Source: Ramlibacter agri (lineage in GTDB: Bacteria; Pseudomonadota; Gammaproteobacteria; Burkholderiales; Burkholderiaceae_C). From it: a stretch of DNA of 64,000 bases. Of the stretch, positions 8,433 through 20,255 are shown piece after piece. The stretch is from positions 558,001 to 622,000 of the forward strand of contig NZ_JABBFX010000002.1 of the NCBI RefSeq assembly GCF_012927085.1, read 5' to 3'. The notes under the pieces were generated by a model. That model did no database searches and had not been told where the DNA came from. It worked only from the letters and a program-made list of their open reading frames with translations. How positions within the stretch are numbered: position 1 is the first letter of the stretch; every line of letters begins with the position of its first letter. A program made the translations under genes and the position numbers.

Positions 8433-9569
8433 ATGAAACTGGTCCGCACGCTCATCGCCGCCGCCGTGGCCCTCACGGCTGCCACGGCCGCCCTCGCCGA
8501 CATCAACGTCGGCGTGGTGCTGTCGCTCACCGGTCCCGGCTCCGGCCTCGGCATCCCGATGCAGAAGCAGCTGGCGCTGTTCCCCAAGACCATCGCCGGC
8601 GAGAAGGTCAACCTGATCATCCTCGACGACGCCTCCGACCCGGGCAAGGGTGTCAGCGACACGCGCCGCCTGATCACCGAAGACAAGGTCGACGTGATCC
8701 TGGGCTCCTGCCTGACGCCGGTGGCCGCCGCCATGGCGCCCGTTGCCGCCGAAAGCAAGGTGCTGCAGATCGCCGCCTCGCCGGTGGGCGTGCCCCCGGG
8801 CCAGGACCAGTGGCTGTTCCGCCTGCCGCAGGGCAACGACGTGATGGCCCACGCGATGTTCCAGCACATGAAGAAGCAGGGCGTGAAAACCGTCGGCTTC
8901 CTGGGCTACACCGACGCCTACGGCGAACTGTGGCTGAAGGCCGCCGAAGCCGAGGCCGCCAAGAACGGCATCAAGATCGTCGGCGTCGAGCGCTTCGCGC
9001 GCACCGACACCAGCGTCACCCCGCAAGCGCTGAAGCTGACGTCGGCCAACCCCGACGCGATGCTGGTCGTCGCTTCCGGCTCCGGCGCCGCGATGCCCGA
9101 GAAGGCGATCGTCGAGCGCGGCTTCAAGGGCAAGATCTACCAGACGCACGCCGCGGCCACGCCCGACCTGGTCCGCATCGGCGGCAAGGACGTCGAAGGC
9201 ACGTTCGTCGTGTCCGGCCCCGCGGTGGTCGCCGACCAGCTGCCTGACAGCCACCCGTCCAAGAAGGCGTCCATCGACTTCGTGACCAACTACGAGAAGG
9301 CCAACGGCCCCGGTTCCCGCAACCAGTTCGCCGGCCACTCGTACGACTTCGCCATCACCATGGAAAAGATCGTGCCGGTCGCGCTGAAGAAGGGCAAGCC
9401 GGGCACGCCGGAGTTCCGCTCCGCCATGCGTGACGCCATGGAAACCATGGGCCGCACCGTGTTCGCGCACGGCGTGATGAACTGGACCAAGGAAGACCAC
9501 TGGGGCTACACCAACGAAACCGGCGTGATGCTGGTGGTGAAGGACGGCAAGTTCGTCGTCGCCCAGTAA
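8433..9569 (+). CDS. branched-chain amino acid/aromatic-type ABC transporter substrate-binding protein
   Basis: This 378-residue periplasmic binding protein of the LivK (Peripla_BP_6) family starts MKLVRTLIAAAVALTAATAA. The signal peptide is probably cut after residue 22, before DINVGVVLSLTGPGSG. The start at 8433 is chosen because it places this signal at the N-terminus; the open frame continues upstream into the SDR gene. Liv-type binding proteins beside hydroxycinnamate genes (such as the CouP type) capture aromatic acids, so ferulate or coumarate is the likely ligand here. A large hairpin separates the gene from its permease genes and may keep its mRNA more abundant. Confidence 0.88.
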   Translation: MKLVRTLIAAAVALTAATAALADINVGVVLSLTGPGSGLGIPMQKQLALFPKTIAGEKVNLIILDDASDPGKGVSDTRRLITEDKVDVILGSCLTPVAAAMAPVAAESKVLQIAASPVGVPPGQDQWLFRLPQGNDVMAHAMFQHMKKQGVKTVGFLGYTDAYGELWLKAAEAEAAKNGIKIVGVERFARTDTSVTPQALKLTSANPDAMLVVASGSGAAMPEKAIVERGFKGKIYQTHAAATPDLVRIGGKDVEGTFVVSGPAVVADQLPDSHPSKKASIDFVTNYEKANGPGSRNQFAGHSYDFAITMEKIVPVALKKGKPGTPEFRSAMRDAMETMGRTVFAHGVMNWTKEDHWGYTNETGVMLVVKDGKFVVAQ

Positions 9570-9581
9570 GGGGGCCTTCCT

Positions 9582-9661
9582 CCCTCCCCCGCTGGGGGAG
9601 GGTCGGGGTGGGGGCACGTGCGCGCCTGCCCCCACCCTAGCCCTCCCCCAGCGGGGGAGGG
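9582..9661. repeat. long near-perfect inverted repeat in the livK-livH spacer
   Basis: Two 35-base arms (9582-9616 and 9627-9661) pair around a 10-base loop with 32 Watson-Crick pairs, two G-U wobbles and one mismatch. The outer 21 bases of each arm are themselves nearly palindromic, CCCTCCCCC-gct-GGGGGAGGG. It lies between the binding-protein and permease genes and fills most of the 120-base spacer. In RNA it would be a very stable hairpin likely to protect the upstream message from 3' decay. Its short reading frames are artefacts. Confidence 0.85.
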
Positions 9662-9689
9662 AACCTGACATCCATAACGACTTTTCCCC

Positions 9690-10754
9690 ATGGACTTCTC
9701 CATCGCCAGCATCCTGGCGCTCGATGGCCTGACCAACGGCGCCGTCTATGCGCTGCTGGCCCTGGCCACCGTGCTGCTGTTCGCGGTCACGCGGGTGATC
9801 TTCATCCCGCAAGGCGAGTTCGTCGCCTTCGGCGCGCTCACGCTGGCCCTCTTCATCGCCCCCAAGCTGCCCGATACGCCCTGGTACAAGCAGGTGCCGG
9901 GCACCGTCTGGTTCCTGCTGGCACTCGCGGTGCTGGCCGCGCTCGGCGACCTGGTCAACGGCATCCGCCAGCGCCGCAGCGGCAAGCGCATCGCCAAGGC
10001 CGTCACGAAGACGCTGGCCCTGCCCGTCGTCCTGGCGCTCGTCTCCTTCTGGGCCGCGCCGCGCGGCCTGCCCGTCGCCTTCTATGCGGCGCTGACGCTG
10101 GCCCTGGTCACGCCCTTCGGCAACCTGATCTACCGCCTCGCCTACGAATCGCTGGCCGATGCCTCGGTGCTGGTGCTGTTGATCGTCTCCGTCGGCGTGC
10201 ACTTCGCGCTGGTCGGCCTGGGCCTGTTCTTCTTCGGCGCCGAAGGCTTCCGCAATCCGAGCTTCTGGGAGCAGCGCTTCAACCTGGGCGCGCTGTCGCT
10301 CACCGGCCAGACGTTGATCATCTTCCTGGCTTCCATCGCCCTCATCGTGCTGCTGTACCTGTTCTTCGAGCGCACGCTCACCGGCAAGGCGCTGCGCGCC
10401 ACCGCCGTCAACCGCACCGGCGCCCGCCTGCAGGGCATCTCGTCCAACGGCGCCGGCCGCCTGGCCTTCACGATGGCGGCCTTCATCGGCGCGCTGTCCG
10501 GCCTGCTGATCGGCCCGACCACGACCATCTTCTACGACAGCGGCTTCATCATCGGCCTGAAGGGCTTCGTCGCCGCCGTGTTCGCGGGCCTTTCCAGCTA
10601 CCCGCTGGCCCTGGTCGGCGCGCTGGGCGTGGGGCTGCTGGAAAGCTTCGGCTCCTTCTGGGCCAGCTCCTTCAAGGAAGTGATCGTCTTCGGCTCCATC
10701 CTGCCGGTGCTGCTGTGGCGGTCCCTGCGCGACCCGCACGTGGAGGAGCACTGA
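9690..10754 (+). CDS. liv-type ABC transporter permease (LivH-like)
   Basis: This 354-residue inner-membrane permease of the BPD_transp_2 family is recognisable from LDGLTNGAVYALLALATVLLFAVTR at the start and the C-terminal GLKGFVAAVFAGLSSYP segment. About eight to nine hydrophobic stretches are visible. It is longer than the usual ~290-310 residues because of an insert around residues 85-130 with a basic stretch (RQRRSGKRIAK). It forms the translocation pore with the permease half of the next protein. One base separates its stop from the next ATG. Confidence 0.88.
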   Translation: MDFSIASILALDGLTNGAVYALLALATVLLFAVTRVIFIPQGEFVAFGALTLALFIAPKLPDTPWYKQVPGTVWFLLALAVLAALGDLVNGIRQRRSGKRIAKAVTKTLALPVVLALVSFWAAPRGLPVAFYAALTLALVTPFGNLIYRLAYESLADASVLVLLIVSVGVHFALVGLGLFFFGAEGFRNPSFWEQRFNLGALSLTGQTLIIFLASIALIVLLYLFFERTLTGKALRATAVNRTGARLQGISSNGAGRLAFTMAAFIGALSGLLIGPTTTIFYDSGFIIGLKGFVAAVFAGLSSYPLALVGALGVGLLESFGSFWASSFKEVIVFGSILPVLLWRSLRDPHVEEH

Positions 10755-10755
10755 C

Positions 10756-12516
10756 ATGCAGCGCTTCGCCTTCCCGCTCTTCGCGCTGGTGATGCTGGTG
10801 CTGCCGGCCCTGCCGGTGCCCGACTTCTGGATCACCCAGAGCAACTACATCGGCCTGTATGCCATCGTGGCGCTGGGCCTGGTGCTGCTGACCGGCGTGG
10901 CCGGCCTCATCTCCTTCGGCCAGGCCGCCTTCATCGGCATCGGCGCCTACACCGCCGCCTACATGGTGACCCAGACCACCGGCTCGGCCTGGACGGCCCT
11001 CGTGCTCGGCGTGCTGATCGCTGTCGTGGTTGCCCTCGTGCTCGGATCCATCACGCTGCGCATGTCCGGCCACTACCTGCCGCTGGCGACCATCGCCTGG
11101 GGGCTGGCCCTGTACTACACCATGGGCAACATGGAGCAGCTGGGCAAGTACGACGGCATCCTGGGCGTGCCCACGCTGCACCTCTTCGGCTATGACCTCG
11201 GCACGGGCCGCGGGCTGCACGTGCTGGTGTGGGTGATCGCGCTGCTGGCGGCGCTGGCGGCCGTGCACCTGCTGGACTCGCGTCCGGGCCGCGCGATCCG
11301 CGCGCTCAAGAGCGGCGCGACGATGGCCGAAGCGATGGGCATCTCCACCTTCCGCGCCAAGCTGACGGTGTTCGTGCTCGCCGCGGTGCTGGCCGCCGTC
11401 TCCGGCTGGCTGTTCGCCTTCTTCCAGCGCACCGTCAACCCGACACCGTTCTCGCTGTCCAAGGGCATCGAGTACCTGTTCATGGCGGTGCTGGGCGGCG
11501 TCGGCAACGTCTGGGGCGCCTTCCTCGGCGCCGGCGTCGTCAAGCTGCTGGAAGACCAGCTGCAGGTGCTGCTGCCCAAGCTGATCGGCACCAGCGGCAA
11601 CTTCGAGACCATCGTGTTCGGCATCATCATCGTGCTGGTGCTGAAGTACGCGCCCGACGGCCTGTGGACCTTCGTCTCGAAATGGCTGCCGCGCCCGCAA
11701 CGCAAGCGCGACTGGGAACAGGCTGCGCCGCTGCCCGCCCGCGCCAAGCCCACGCCCGGCGAGCCCTTGCTGCAGGTGCAGGCCGTGCGCAAGCAGTTCG
11801 GCGGCCTGGTGGCGGTCAACGACGTCAGCTTCGAGATCCGCGCCGGCGAGATCATGGGCCTGATCGGCCCCAACGGCGCCGGCAAGTCGACCACCTTCAA
11901 CCTGATCACCGGCGTGCTCGCGCTCACCTCGGGCCAGGTCACCTACCGCGGCGAGCAGGTCGGCGGCATGCCTTCGCGCGCCATTGCCCGCCGCGGCGTG
12001 TCGCGCACCTTCCAGCACGTGAAGATGATCCCCGACATGACGGTGCTGGAGAACGTCGCGCTGGGCGGCTACATGCGCGGCGAAGCGGGCCCGGTGCGCG
12101 CCATGCTGCGCCTGGACCGCGAGGAAGAGCGCCGCCTGTTCGCCGAAGCCGAGCGCCAGCTGGCGCGCATCGGCATGGCCGACCGCATGCACGAACTGGC
12201 CGGCAACCTGGCGCTCGGTCCGCAGCGCCTGATGGAAATCGCCCGCGCGCTGTGCACCGACCCCGCGCTGCTGCTGCTGGACGAACCGGCCGCGGGCCTG
12301 CGCCACAAGGAGAAGCAGGCGCTGGGCGCCGTGCTGCGCCAGCTGAAAAGCGAAGGCATGAGCCTGCTGCTGGTGGAACACGACATGGATTTCGTGATGG
12401 GCCTGACCGACCGCATCGTCGTGATGGAGTTCGGCACCAAGCTGATGGAAGGCACGCCCGCCGAAGTGCAGGCCAGCCCCGCGGTGCGCGCCGCCTATCT
12501 GGGAACGGAGCACTGA
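10756..12516 (+). CDS. fused liv-type permease-ATPase (LivM-LivG)
   Basis: This 586-residue protein joins a LivM-like permease (residues 1 to about 305) to a LivG-like ATPase (about 335-586) through a basic, Pro-rich linker. The permease part shows [20 protein letters not shown] and about eight membrane segments. The ATPase has Walker [10 protein letters not shown] near residue 371, Walker B LLLLDEPA near 508 and the switch histidine in LLLVEHD. The signature loop reads LALGPQ near 485 rather than LSGGQ or LSYGQ, an unusual change. The fusion ties one permease to one ATPase and leaves LivH and LivF to complete the complex. There is no sign of a sequencing frameshift. Confidence 0.9.
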   Translation: MQRFAFPLFALVMLVLPALPVPDFWITQSNYIGLYAIVALGLVLLTGVAGLISFGQAAFIGIGAYTAAYMVTQTTGSAWTALVLGVLIAVVVALVLGSITLRMSGHYLPLATIAWGLALYYTMGNMEQLGKYDGILGVPTLHLFGYDLGTGRGLHVLVWVIALLAALAAVHLLDSRPGRAIRALKSGATMAEAMGISTFRAKLTVFVLAAVLAAVSGWLFAFFQRTVNPTPFSLSKGIEYLFMAVLGGVGNVWGAFLGAGVVKLLEDQLQVLLPKLIGTSGNFETIVFGIIIVLVLKYAPDGLWTFVSKWLPRPQRKRDWEQAAPLPARAKPTPGEPLLQVQAVRKQFGGLVAVNDVSFEIRAGEIMGLIGPNGAGKSTTFNLITGVLALTSGQVTYRGEQVGGMPSRAIARRGVSRTFQHVKMIPDMTVLENVALGGYMRGEAGPVRAMLRLDREEERRLFAEAERQLARIGMADRMHELAGNLALGPQRLMEIARALCTDPALLLLDEPAAGLRHKEKQALGAVLRQLKSEGMSLLLVEHDMDFVMGLTDRIVVMEFGTKLMEGTPAEVQASPAVRAAYLGTEH

Positions 12517-12517
12517 G

Positions 12518-13252
12518 ATGGGCTTGCTGCTCGAAGTGAGGAACCTGCACGCCGGCTACGGCCGCGCGGAAGTGCTGGCCGGGCTGAACTTCCAGATGGA
12601 AGCCGGCCAGGTGGTGACGGTGATCGGCCCCAACGGCGCCGGCAAGTCGACGACCCTGAACGCGCTGATGGGCGTGCTGCCCTGCCGCGGCCAGGTGGTG
12701 TTCGACGGCGCCGACCTCGCCGATGCCGACCTGGAAGAACGCGTGATGATGGGCCTGGCCCTGGTGCCGGAAAAGCGCGAGCTGTTCGGCACCATGCCGG
12801 TGGAAGACAACCTGGTGCTGGGCGGCTTCCGCGCCATGAAGCTGCGCGTGCCCAACTGGAAGAGCGAGCTGGAGCGCGTCTACACGCTGTTCCCGCGCCT
12901 GCAGGAGCGCCGCACGCAATTGGCCGGCACGCTCTCGGGCGGCGAGCGCCAGATGCTGGCCGTGGGCCGCGCGCTGATGTCACGGCCCAAGCTGCTGATG
13001 CTGGACGAGCCCAGCCTGGGCCTGGCGCCGCTGGTGGTGCGCGACATCTTCCACATCATCGAGCGCCTGCGCTCCGATGGCGTCAGCATCCTGCTGGTGG
13101 AACAGAACGCGCGCGCCGCGCTGGACGTGGCCGACTACGGCTACGTGCTGGAGACCGGCGAGATCGGCCTGCACGGGCCGGCGCAGGAGCTCGCGGGCGA
13201 CCCGCGCGTGATCGAGACCTACCTGGGCGCAGCGCGCCCGCAAACCGCCTGA
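12518..13252 (+). CDS. liv-type ABC transporter ATPase (LivF-like)
   Basis: This 244-residue ABC ATPase is the length of LivF. Walker [10 protein letters not shown] is near residue 38, the signature LSGGERQML near 137 and Walker [12 protein letters not shown] near 158. The switch histidine is replaced by the Q typical of LivF proteins, in [11 protein letters not shown]. It pairs with the ATPase half of the preceding fusion to power import. Its signature is canonical, so if the fusion's LALGPQ loop is weak this subunit may supply one competent site. Confidence 0.92.
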   Translation: MGLLLEVRNLHAGYGRAEVLAGLNFQMEAGQVVTVIGPNGAGKSTTLNALMGVLPCRGQVVFDGADLADADLEERVMMGLALVPEKRELFGTMPVEDNLVLGGFRAMKLRVPNWKSELERVYTLFPRLQERRTQLAGTLSGGERQMLAVGRALMSRPKLLMLDEPSLGLAPLVVRDIFHIIERLRSDGVSILLVEQNARAALDVADYGYVLETGEIGLHGPAQELAGDPRVIETYLGAARPQTA

Positions 13253-13256
13253 GCGC

Positions 13257-14948
<1,692 letters not shown>

Positions 14949-14951
14949 ACC

Positions 14952-15443
14952 ATGCCCCGCCTCCGCCTGCCCCGCCCTCCCGCCAACGGCGCCCGCGAAG
15001 TCCCTTCGGTGGAGACGATCGACTCCAGCTACCTGGAAACGCTGCTGGGCTACAACGCCCGCCGCGCGGCCCTGTCCGTGATCGAAGTGTTCCTGGAGGC
15101 CATGGCGCCGTACAAGCTGCGGCCGGTCGATTTTTCCGTGCTGTCGCTGGTGGCCCATAACCCGGGCATCACCTCGCGCCAGCTGTGCAGCGCGCTGGGC
15201 ATCCTGCCGCCCAACCTGGTGGGCATGCTGAATGCGCTCGAAAAGCGCGAGCTGGTGTCGCGCCTGCCGCATCCGCGCGACGGCCGGGCCATGGGCCTGC
15301 ACCTGACGCCGGGCGGCGAAAAGCTGGTGCGCGACGCCGAGAAGACCGCCAGCGAGCTGGAAGCCGGCGTGGCCGGGCGCCTGTCGCCGGCCGAACTGAA
15401 GACGCTGATCAAGCTCTTGAAGAAGATCTACCAGCCGGATTGA
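14952..15443 (+). CDS. MarR-family transcriptional regulator
   Basis: This 163-residue winged-helix protein has the MarR recognition region HNPGITSRQLCSALGILPPNLV at about residues 73-94 and the wing HPRDGRAMGLHLTPGG. The N-terminus has a basic, Pro-rich lead (MPRLRLPRPPANGAREV). It starts three bases after the acyl-CoA dehydrogenase and so is co-transcribed with the operon. That is the usual arrangement for a local repressor responding to a CoA-ester intermediate. Likely targets are the inverted repeat in the promoter at 4953-4982 and the related motif at 15466-15486. Confidence 0.88.
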   Translation: MPRLRLPRPPANGAREVPSVETIDSSYLETLLGYNARRAALSVIEVFLEAMAPYKLRPVDFSVLSLVAHNPGITSRQLCSALGILPPNLVGMLNALEKRELVSRLPHPRDGRAMGLHLTPGGEKLVRDAEKTASELEAGVAGRLSPAELKTLIKLLKKIYQPD

Positions 15444-15465
15444 CGCCGCGCAATCCGTTGTAGTC

Positions 15466-15486
15466 CCGCTATTGTTTATGTAGCGG
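15466..15486. promoter_or_regulatory. operator candidate sharing TATTGTTTAT with the fcs promoter
   Basis: Arms CCGCTA and TAGCGG flank TTGTTTATG, 53 bases before the HxlR-like gene. The ten bases 15470-15479 are identical to 4963-4972 in the fcs promoter. No convincing -35/-10 pair was seen around it. It could be bound by the MarR protein or by the HxlR-like protein encoded just downstream. Confidence 0.4.
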
Positions 15487-15538
15487 CGCCTGCGTACACT
15501 CGCTTCCCCGGCCTGCCGCCGGCGGAGAAGCCAGGAGC

Positions 15539-15862
15539 ATGAGCCCCAAGGAAAATGCAGCCACCCACCAGCTGTTCGCACTGCTGGAAGCGCGCTACGC
15601 CATGCGGGTGCTGTGGGCGCTGCGCGACGGCCATCCGCAGACTTTCCGACTGCTGCAGGACAGCGTGGGCGGCATCACGCCCAACACGCTCAACACCCGC
15701 ATCAAGGAACTGCGCGAGGCCGGCTTGCTGCAGCACAACGGCGAAGGCTACAGCGTCACCGCCAGCGGCGCCGACCTGCTGAAGCGCCTGGCCGAACTGC
15801 AACCCTTCGCCGCCAAGTGGACCGCCGCCCAGGCGAAGAAGAAACTAGGGACCCCGCCATGA
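15539..15862 (+). CDS. HxlR/winged-helix type transcriptional regulator
   Basis: This 107-residue single-domain winged-helix protein carries YAMRVLWALRDGHPQTFRLLQ, then GGITPNTLNTRIKELREAGLL as the recognition region. The wing GEGYSVTASGADLL and a C-terminal helix of the HxlR type follow. It lacks the N-terminal cysteine of many HxlR proteins. The ATG follows AGGAG at close spacing. Its stop overlaps the start of the FAH-family gene (ATGA), so it is translationally coupled to the enzyme it may control. Confidence 0.8.
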   Translation: MSPKENAATHQLFALLEARYAMRVLWALRDGHPQTFRLLQDSVGGITPNTLNTRIKELREAGLLQHNGEGYSVTASGADLLKRLAELQPFAAKWTAAQAKKKLGTPP

Positions 15863-17025
15863 ACGAATTCCTCGCGGCGACGCTGCCCGCCGATGCGCAG
15901 CAAGCCACCCTGGTCGGCCGCGTGTGGGTCGAAGGCCAGGGCGCGGTGCTGGTCAAAGTCGAAGGCGACCAGTTGGTCGACCTGTCGAAGCTCGCCCCCA
16001 CCTGCAGCGCGCTGCTGGAACTGCCCGACGCGGCCGCCGCGGTGCGCGCGCACCAGGGCGCCAGGATCGCGCCGCTCGCCAAGGTCATCGCCAACAGCCA
16101 TGCCGACAAGCGCGTCGACGACACGCCGTACCTGCTCGCGCCTTGCGACCTGCAGGCGATCAAGGCGGCCGGCGTCACCTTCGTCGCCTCGATGCTGGAA
16201 CGCGTCATCGAGGAGCAGGCGCGCGGCAACCCGGCGCTGGCCGAATCGGTACGCAAGGAAGTGGTGGCCGTGATCGGCGACGACCTCTCGCGCGTGCGGC
16301 CCGGCTCGCCGGACGCGGACAAGCTGAAGGAAGTGCTGGTCGCGCGCAAGCTGTGGTCGCAGTACCTGGAAGTCGGCATCGGCCCCGATGCCGAGATCTT
16401 CACCAAGTCCCAGCCCATGAGCGCGGTGGGCACCGGCGCCGAGATCGGCATCCATCCCAAGAGCGAGTGGAACAACCCCGAGCCGGAAATCGTGCTGGCC
16501 GTCAACGGCCGCGGCGAAACCGTGGGCGCGACGCTGGGCAACGACGTCAACCTGCGCGACTTCGAAGGCCGCAGCGCCCTGCTGCTCGGGAAGGCCAAGG
16601 ACAACAACGCCAGTTGCGCGATCGGGCCCTTCCTGCGCCTGTTCGATGCGCACTTCACGATCGACGACGTGCGCCAGTGCGAGTTGGCGATGAAGGTCGT
16701 GGGCCCCGAAGGCTTCGTCATGGAAGGCTCCAGCAGCCTGGGCAGGATCAGCCGCGACCCGCTGGACCTGGTGGCGCAAGGCATAGGCGCCAACCACCAG
16801 TACCCGGACGGCTTCGTGCTGTTCCTGGGCACCATGTTCGCGCCCACGCAGGACCGCCACGGTCCCGGCCAGGGCTTCACCCACGCCGTGGGCGACCTGG
16901 TCGCCATCGCCACGCCGCGCCTCGGTACACTGGCGAACCGCGTCAACCACTCCGATCGCGTGGCCCCCTGGCGCTATGGCGCGGGCGCCCTCATGCGCGA
17001 CCTGGCCCGCCGCGGGCTCCTCTGA
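15859..17025 (+). CDS. fumarylacetoacetate hydrolase family protein
   Basis: This 388-residue protein contains a C-terminal FAH domain. Acidic metal ligands are visible in NNPEPEIVLAVNGRG and in GNDVNLRDFEGRSALLLGKAKD (about residues 210-255). The family performs C-C bond hydrolysis, decarboxylation or dehydration of 2-keto acids with Mg2+ or Ca2+. Length and the N-terminal extension resemble the subgroup that includes 2-keto-3-deoxy sugar acid dehydratases. A role in aromatic ring-cleavage products is also possible given the neighbours. The substrate is not determined. The start at 15859 is fixed by overlap with the regulator gene. Confidence 0.85.
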   Translation: MNEFLAATLPADAQQATLVGRVWVEGQGAVLVKVEGDQLVDLSKLAPTCSALLELPDAAAAVRAHQGARIAPLAKVIANSHADKRVDDTPYLLAPCDLQAIKAAGVTFVASMLERVIEEQARGNPALAESVRKEVVAVIGDDLSRVRPGSPDADKLKEVLVARKLWSQYLEVGIGPDAEIFTKSQPMSAVGTGAEIGIHPKSEWNNPEPEIVLAVNGRGETVGATLGNDVNLRDFEGRSALLLGKAKDNNASCAIGPFLRLFDAHFTIDDVRQCELAMKVVGPEGFVMEGSSSLGRISRDPLDLVAQGIGANHQYPDGFVLFLGTMFAPTQDRHGPGQGFTHAVGDLVAIATPRLGTLANRVNHSDRVAPWRYGAGALMRDLARRGLL

Positions 17026-17045
17026 CACACCCAAGAAAGAAACCC

Positions 17046-17396
17046 ATGATCACCACCCCCAGCGGCCTGCAATACGAAGACGAGCTCGTGGGCAGCGGCC
17101 CCGAGGCCAAGCCCGGCAACGACGTCCGCGTCCACTACACCGGCTGGCTGTACAACAACGGCGTGCAGGGGGCCAAGTTCGATTCCAGCCGCGACCGCAA
17201 CTCGCCTTTCGAGTTCTCCCTGGGCGCCGGCATGGTGATCAAGGGCTGGGACGAAGGCGTGGCGGGCATGAAGGTGGGCGGCAAGCGCACCCTGGTCATC
17301 CCCCCGGAGCTGGGGTATGGCGCCCGCGGCGCCGGCGGCGTGATCCCGCCGAACGCGACCCTGAAGTTCGACGTCGAGCTGATCGAGACGCGATAA
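17046..17396 (+). CDS. FKBP-type peptidyl-prolyl cis-trans isomerase
   Basis: This 116-residue single-domain FKBP has the active-site segments VHYTGWLYN, KFDSSRDRNSPFEFSLGAG, VIKGWDEGVAGMKVGGKR, and IPPELGYGARGAGGVIPPN. It lacks a signal peptide, so it acts in the cytoplasm, catalysing proline isomerisation and probably chaperoning. It ends shortly before a strong terminator and the grpE heat-shock promoter, so it closes the preceding transcription unit. Confidence 0.95.
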   Translation: MITTPSGLQYEDELVGSGPEAKPGNDVRVHYTGWLYNNGVQGAKFDSSRDRNSPFEFSLGAGMVIKGWDEGVAGMKVGGKRTLVIPPELGYGARGAGGVIPPNATLKFDVELIETR

Positions 17397-17405
17397 GACA
17401 GGTTC

Positions 17406-17434
17406 GCTGGAGTGCGGCTTCGCCGCAACCCAGC
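17406..17434. repeat. small palindrome GCTGG...CCAGC after the FKBP gene
   Basis: The nested arms GCTGG/CCAGC and GCGGC/GCCGC around TTC lie nine bases after the FKBP stop. It is related in sequence to the GCTGGG...CCCAGC elements at 26684 and 47775. Confidence 0.6.
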
Positions 17435-17465
17435 CACCAGGGCCCCTCCGGGCCTGCCCGATGTC

Positions 17466-17500
17466 AAAATCACGCCCCGTCGCCGGGTGCGTGATTTTTT
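17466..17500 (+). terminator. rho-independent terminator after the FKBP gene
   Basis: Arms AAAATCACGC (17466-17475) and GCGTGATTTT (17489-17498) are exact complements. They are extended inward by CCCG/CGGG around the loop TCGC with a single bulged T, and end in a T run to 17500. It separates the catabolic genes from the heat-shock operon. Confidence 0.85.
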
Positions 17501-17512
17501 CAATGGCCGTGC

Positions 17513-17540
17513 CTTGAAAGGGTCTTTCGCGCCCCCAATT
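17513..17540 (+). promoter_or_regulatory. sigma-32 heat-shock promoter of grpE
   Basis: CTTGAAA (17513-17519) and CCCCAATT (17533-17540) are separated by 13 bases, a close match to the RpoH consensus. It lies just past the preceding terminator and 36 bases before the grpE ATG, exactly where a heat-shock promoter is expected. Confidence 0.8.
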
Positions 17541-17576
17541 GCCCGGCGTCTTTCCAGAACACCCCTTTCCCAAGAG

Positions 17577-18140
17577 ATGCCCGACAACGTCCAGACCGAG
17601 AGCGACCGTCCGCTCGACGCTGCCCCCGAGGCAGCCGGCAACGCTGCCGCCAATGACGCCGCCGGCCAGCAGGCCGCCCCGACCGACTGGCAGGCCCAGT
17701 GCGCCGCACTGGAAGCGAAGAACAAGGAGCTGGGCGACCAGCTGCTGCGCTCCCAGGCCGAGATGCAGAACATCCGCCGCCGCGCCGACGAAGAAGTCTC
17801 CAAGGCCCGCAAGTTCGCCGTGGAAGGCTTCGCCGAAAGCCTGCTGCCCGTGGCCGACAGCCTGGAAGCCGGCCTGGCCCACTCCGGCGGCACCGTGGAA
17901 CAGATCCGCGAAGGCGCCGAAGCCACGCTGCGCCAGCTGAAAGCCGCGCTCGAGCGCAACAAGGTGATCGAGATCAACCCGGCCGCCGGCACCAAGTTCG
18001 ACCCCCACCTGCACCAGGCGATTTCGATGGTGCCGGCGGAGCAGGAAGCGAACACCGTGGTGGCCGTGCTGCAGAAGGGCTACTCCATTGCCGACCGCAC
18101 GATGCGCCCGGCCCTGGTCACGGTGGCCGCGCCGAAATGA
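17577..18140 (+). CDS. grpE: nucleotide exchange factor GrpE
   Basis: This 187-residue co-chaperone releases ADP from DnaK. The N-terminal ~45 residues are Ala/Gln/Asp-rich and disordered. The long dimerising helix then runs from about [20 protein letters not shown] to [20 protein letters not shown]. The C-terminal beta domain has [13 protein letters not shown] and [21 protein letters not shown]. The ATG at 17577 is chosen because it lies downstream of the sigma-32 promoter; an open frame further upstream crosses that promoter and terminator and is not used. Confidence 0.95.
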   Translation: MPDNVQTESDRPLDAAPEAAGNAAANDAAGQQAAPTDWQAQCAALEAKNKELGDQLLRSQAEMQNIRRRADEEVSKARKFAVEGFAESLLPVADSLEAGLAHSGGTVEQIREGAEATLRQLKAALERNKVIEINPAAGTKFDPHLHQAISMVPAEQEANTVVAVLQKGYSIADRTMRPALVTVAAPK

Positions 18141-18237
18141 TCGGCCGAGCCTTGAATCCGTAACGGATATCCACAACTACTCAACAGATTGATCCACAGG
18201 GCGAGCTTGCCCTGCCAAGAGACTAGGAGAACACAAC

Positions 18238-20181
<1,944 letters not shown>

Positions 20182-20199
20182 TCCTGCCCGCATCGAGCC

Positions 20200-20235
20200 G
20201 CCGCGTTCGACGGGTATCCGTCAACGCGGCGTTTT
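20200..20235 (+). terminator. hairpin with T run between dnaK and dnaJ (attenuator-like)
   Basis: Arms at 20200-20213 and 20218-20230 pair through 13 bases with one bulged C around loop GTAT, followed by GTTTT. It occupies the dnaK-dnaJ spacer. It probably terminates part of the transcripts, giving more DnaK than DnaJ, since no separate dnaJ promoter is apparent. Confidence 0.65.
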
Positions 20236-20255
20236 CGCTGTAGCAGTCAAGAAAC

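Noticed and set aside
9506..9736. Short minus-strand frame encoding a PHPDPPPAGEGG-like peptide
   Set aside because: It is the chance translation of the 80-base hairpin, a known kind of false gene call from this repeat type.
8355..10844. 829-codon minus-strand open frame over the liv genes
   Set aside because: It is antisense to the binding protein and permease and is dominated by Gln, Gly, Asp and Arg repeats.
18141..18237. Second heat-shock promoter before dnaK (CTTGAAT present)
   Set aside because: No CCCCAT-like -10 at suitable spacing was found.
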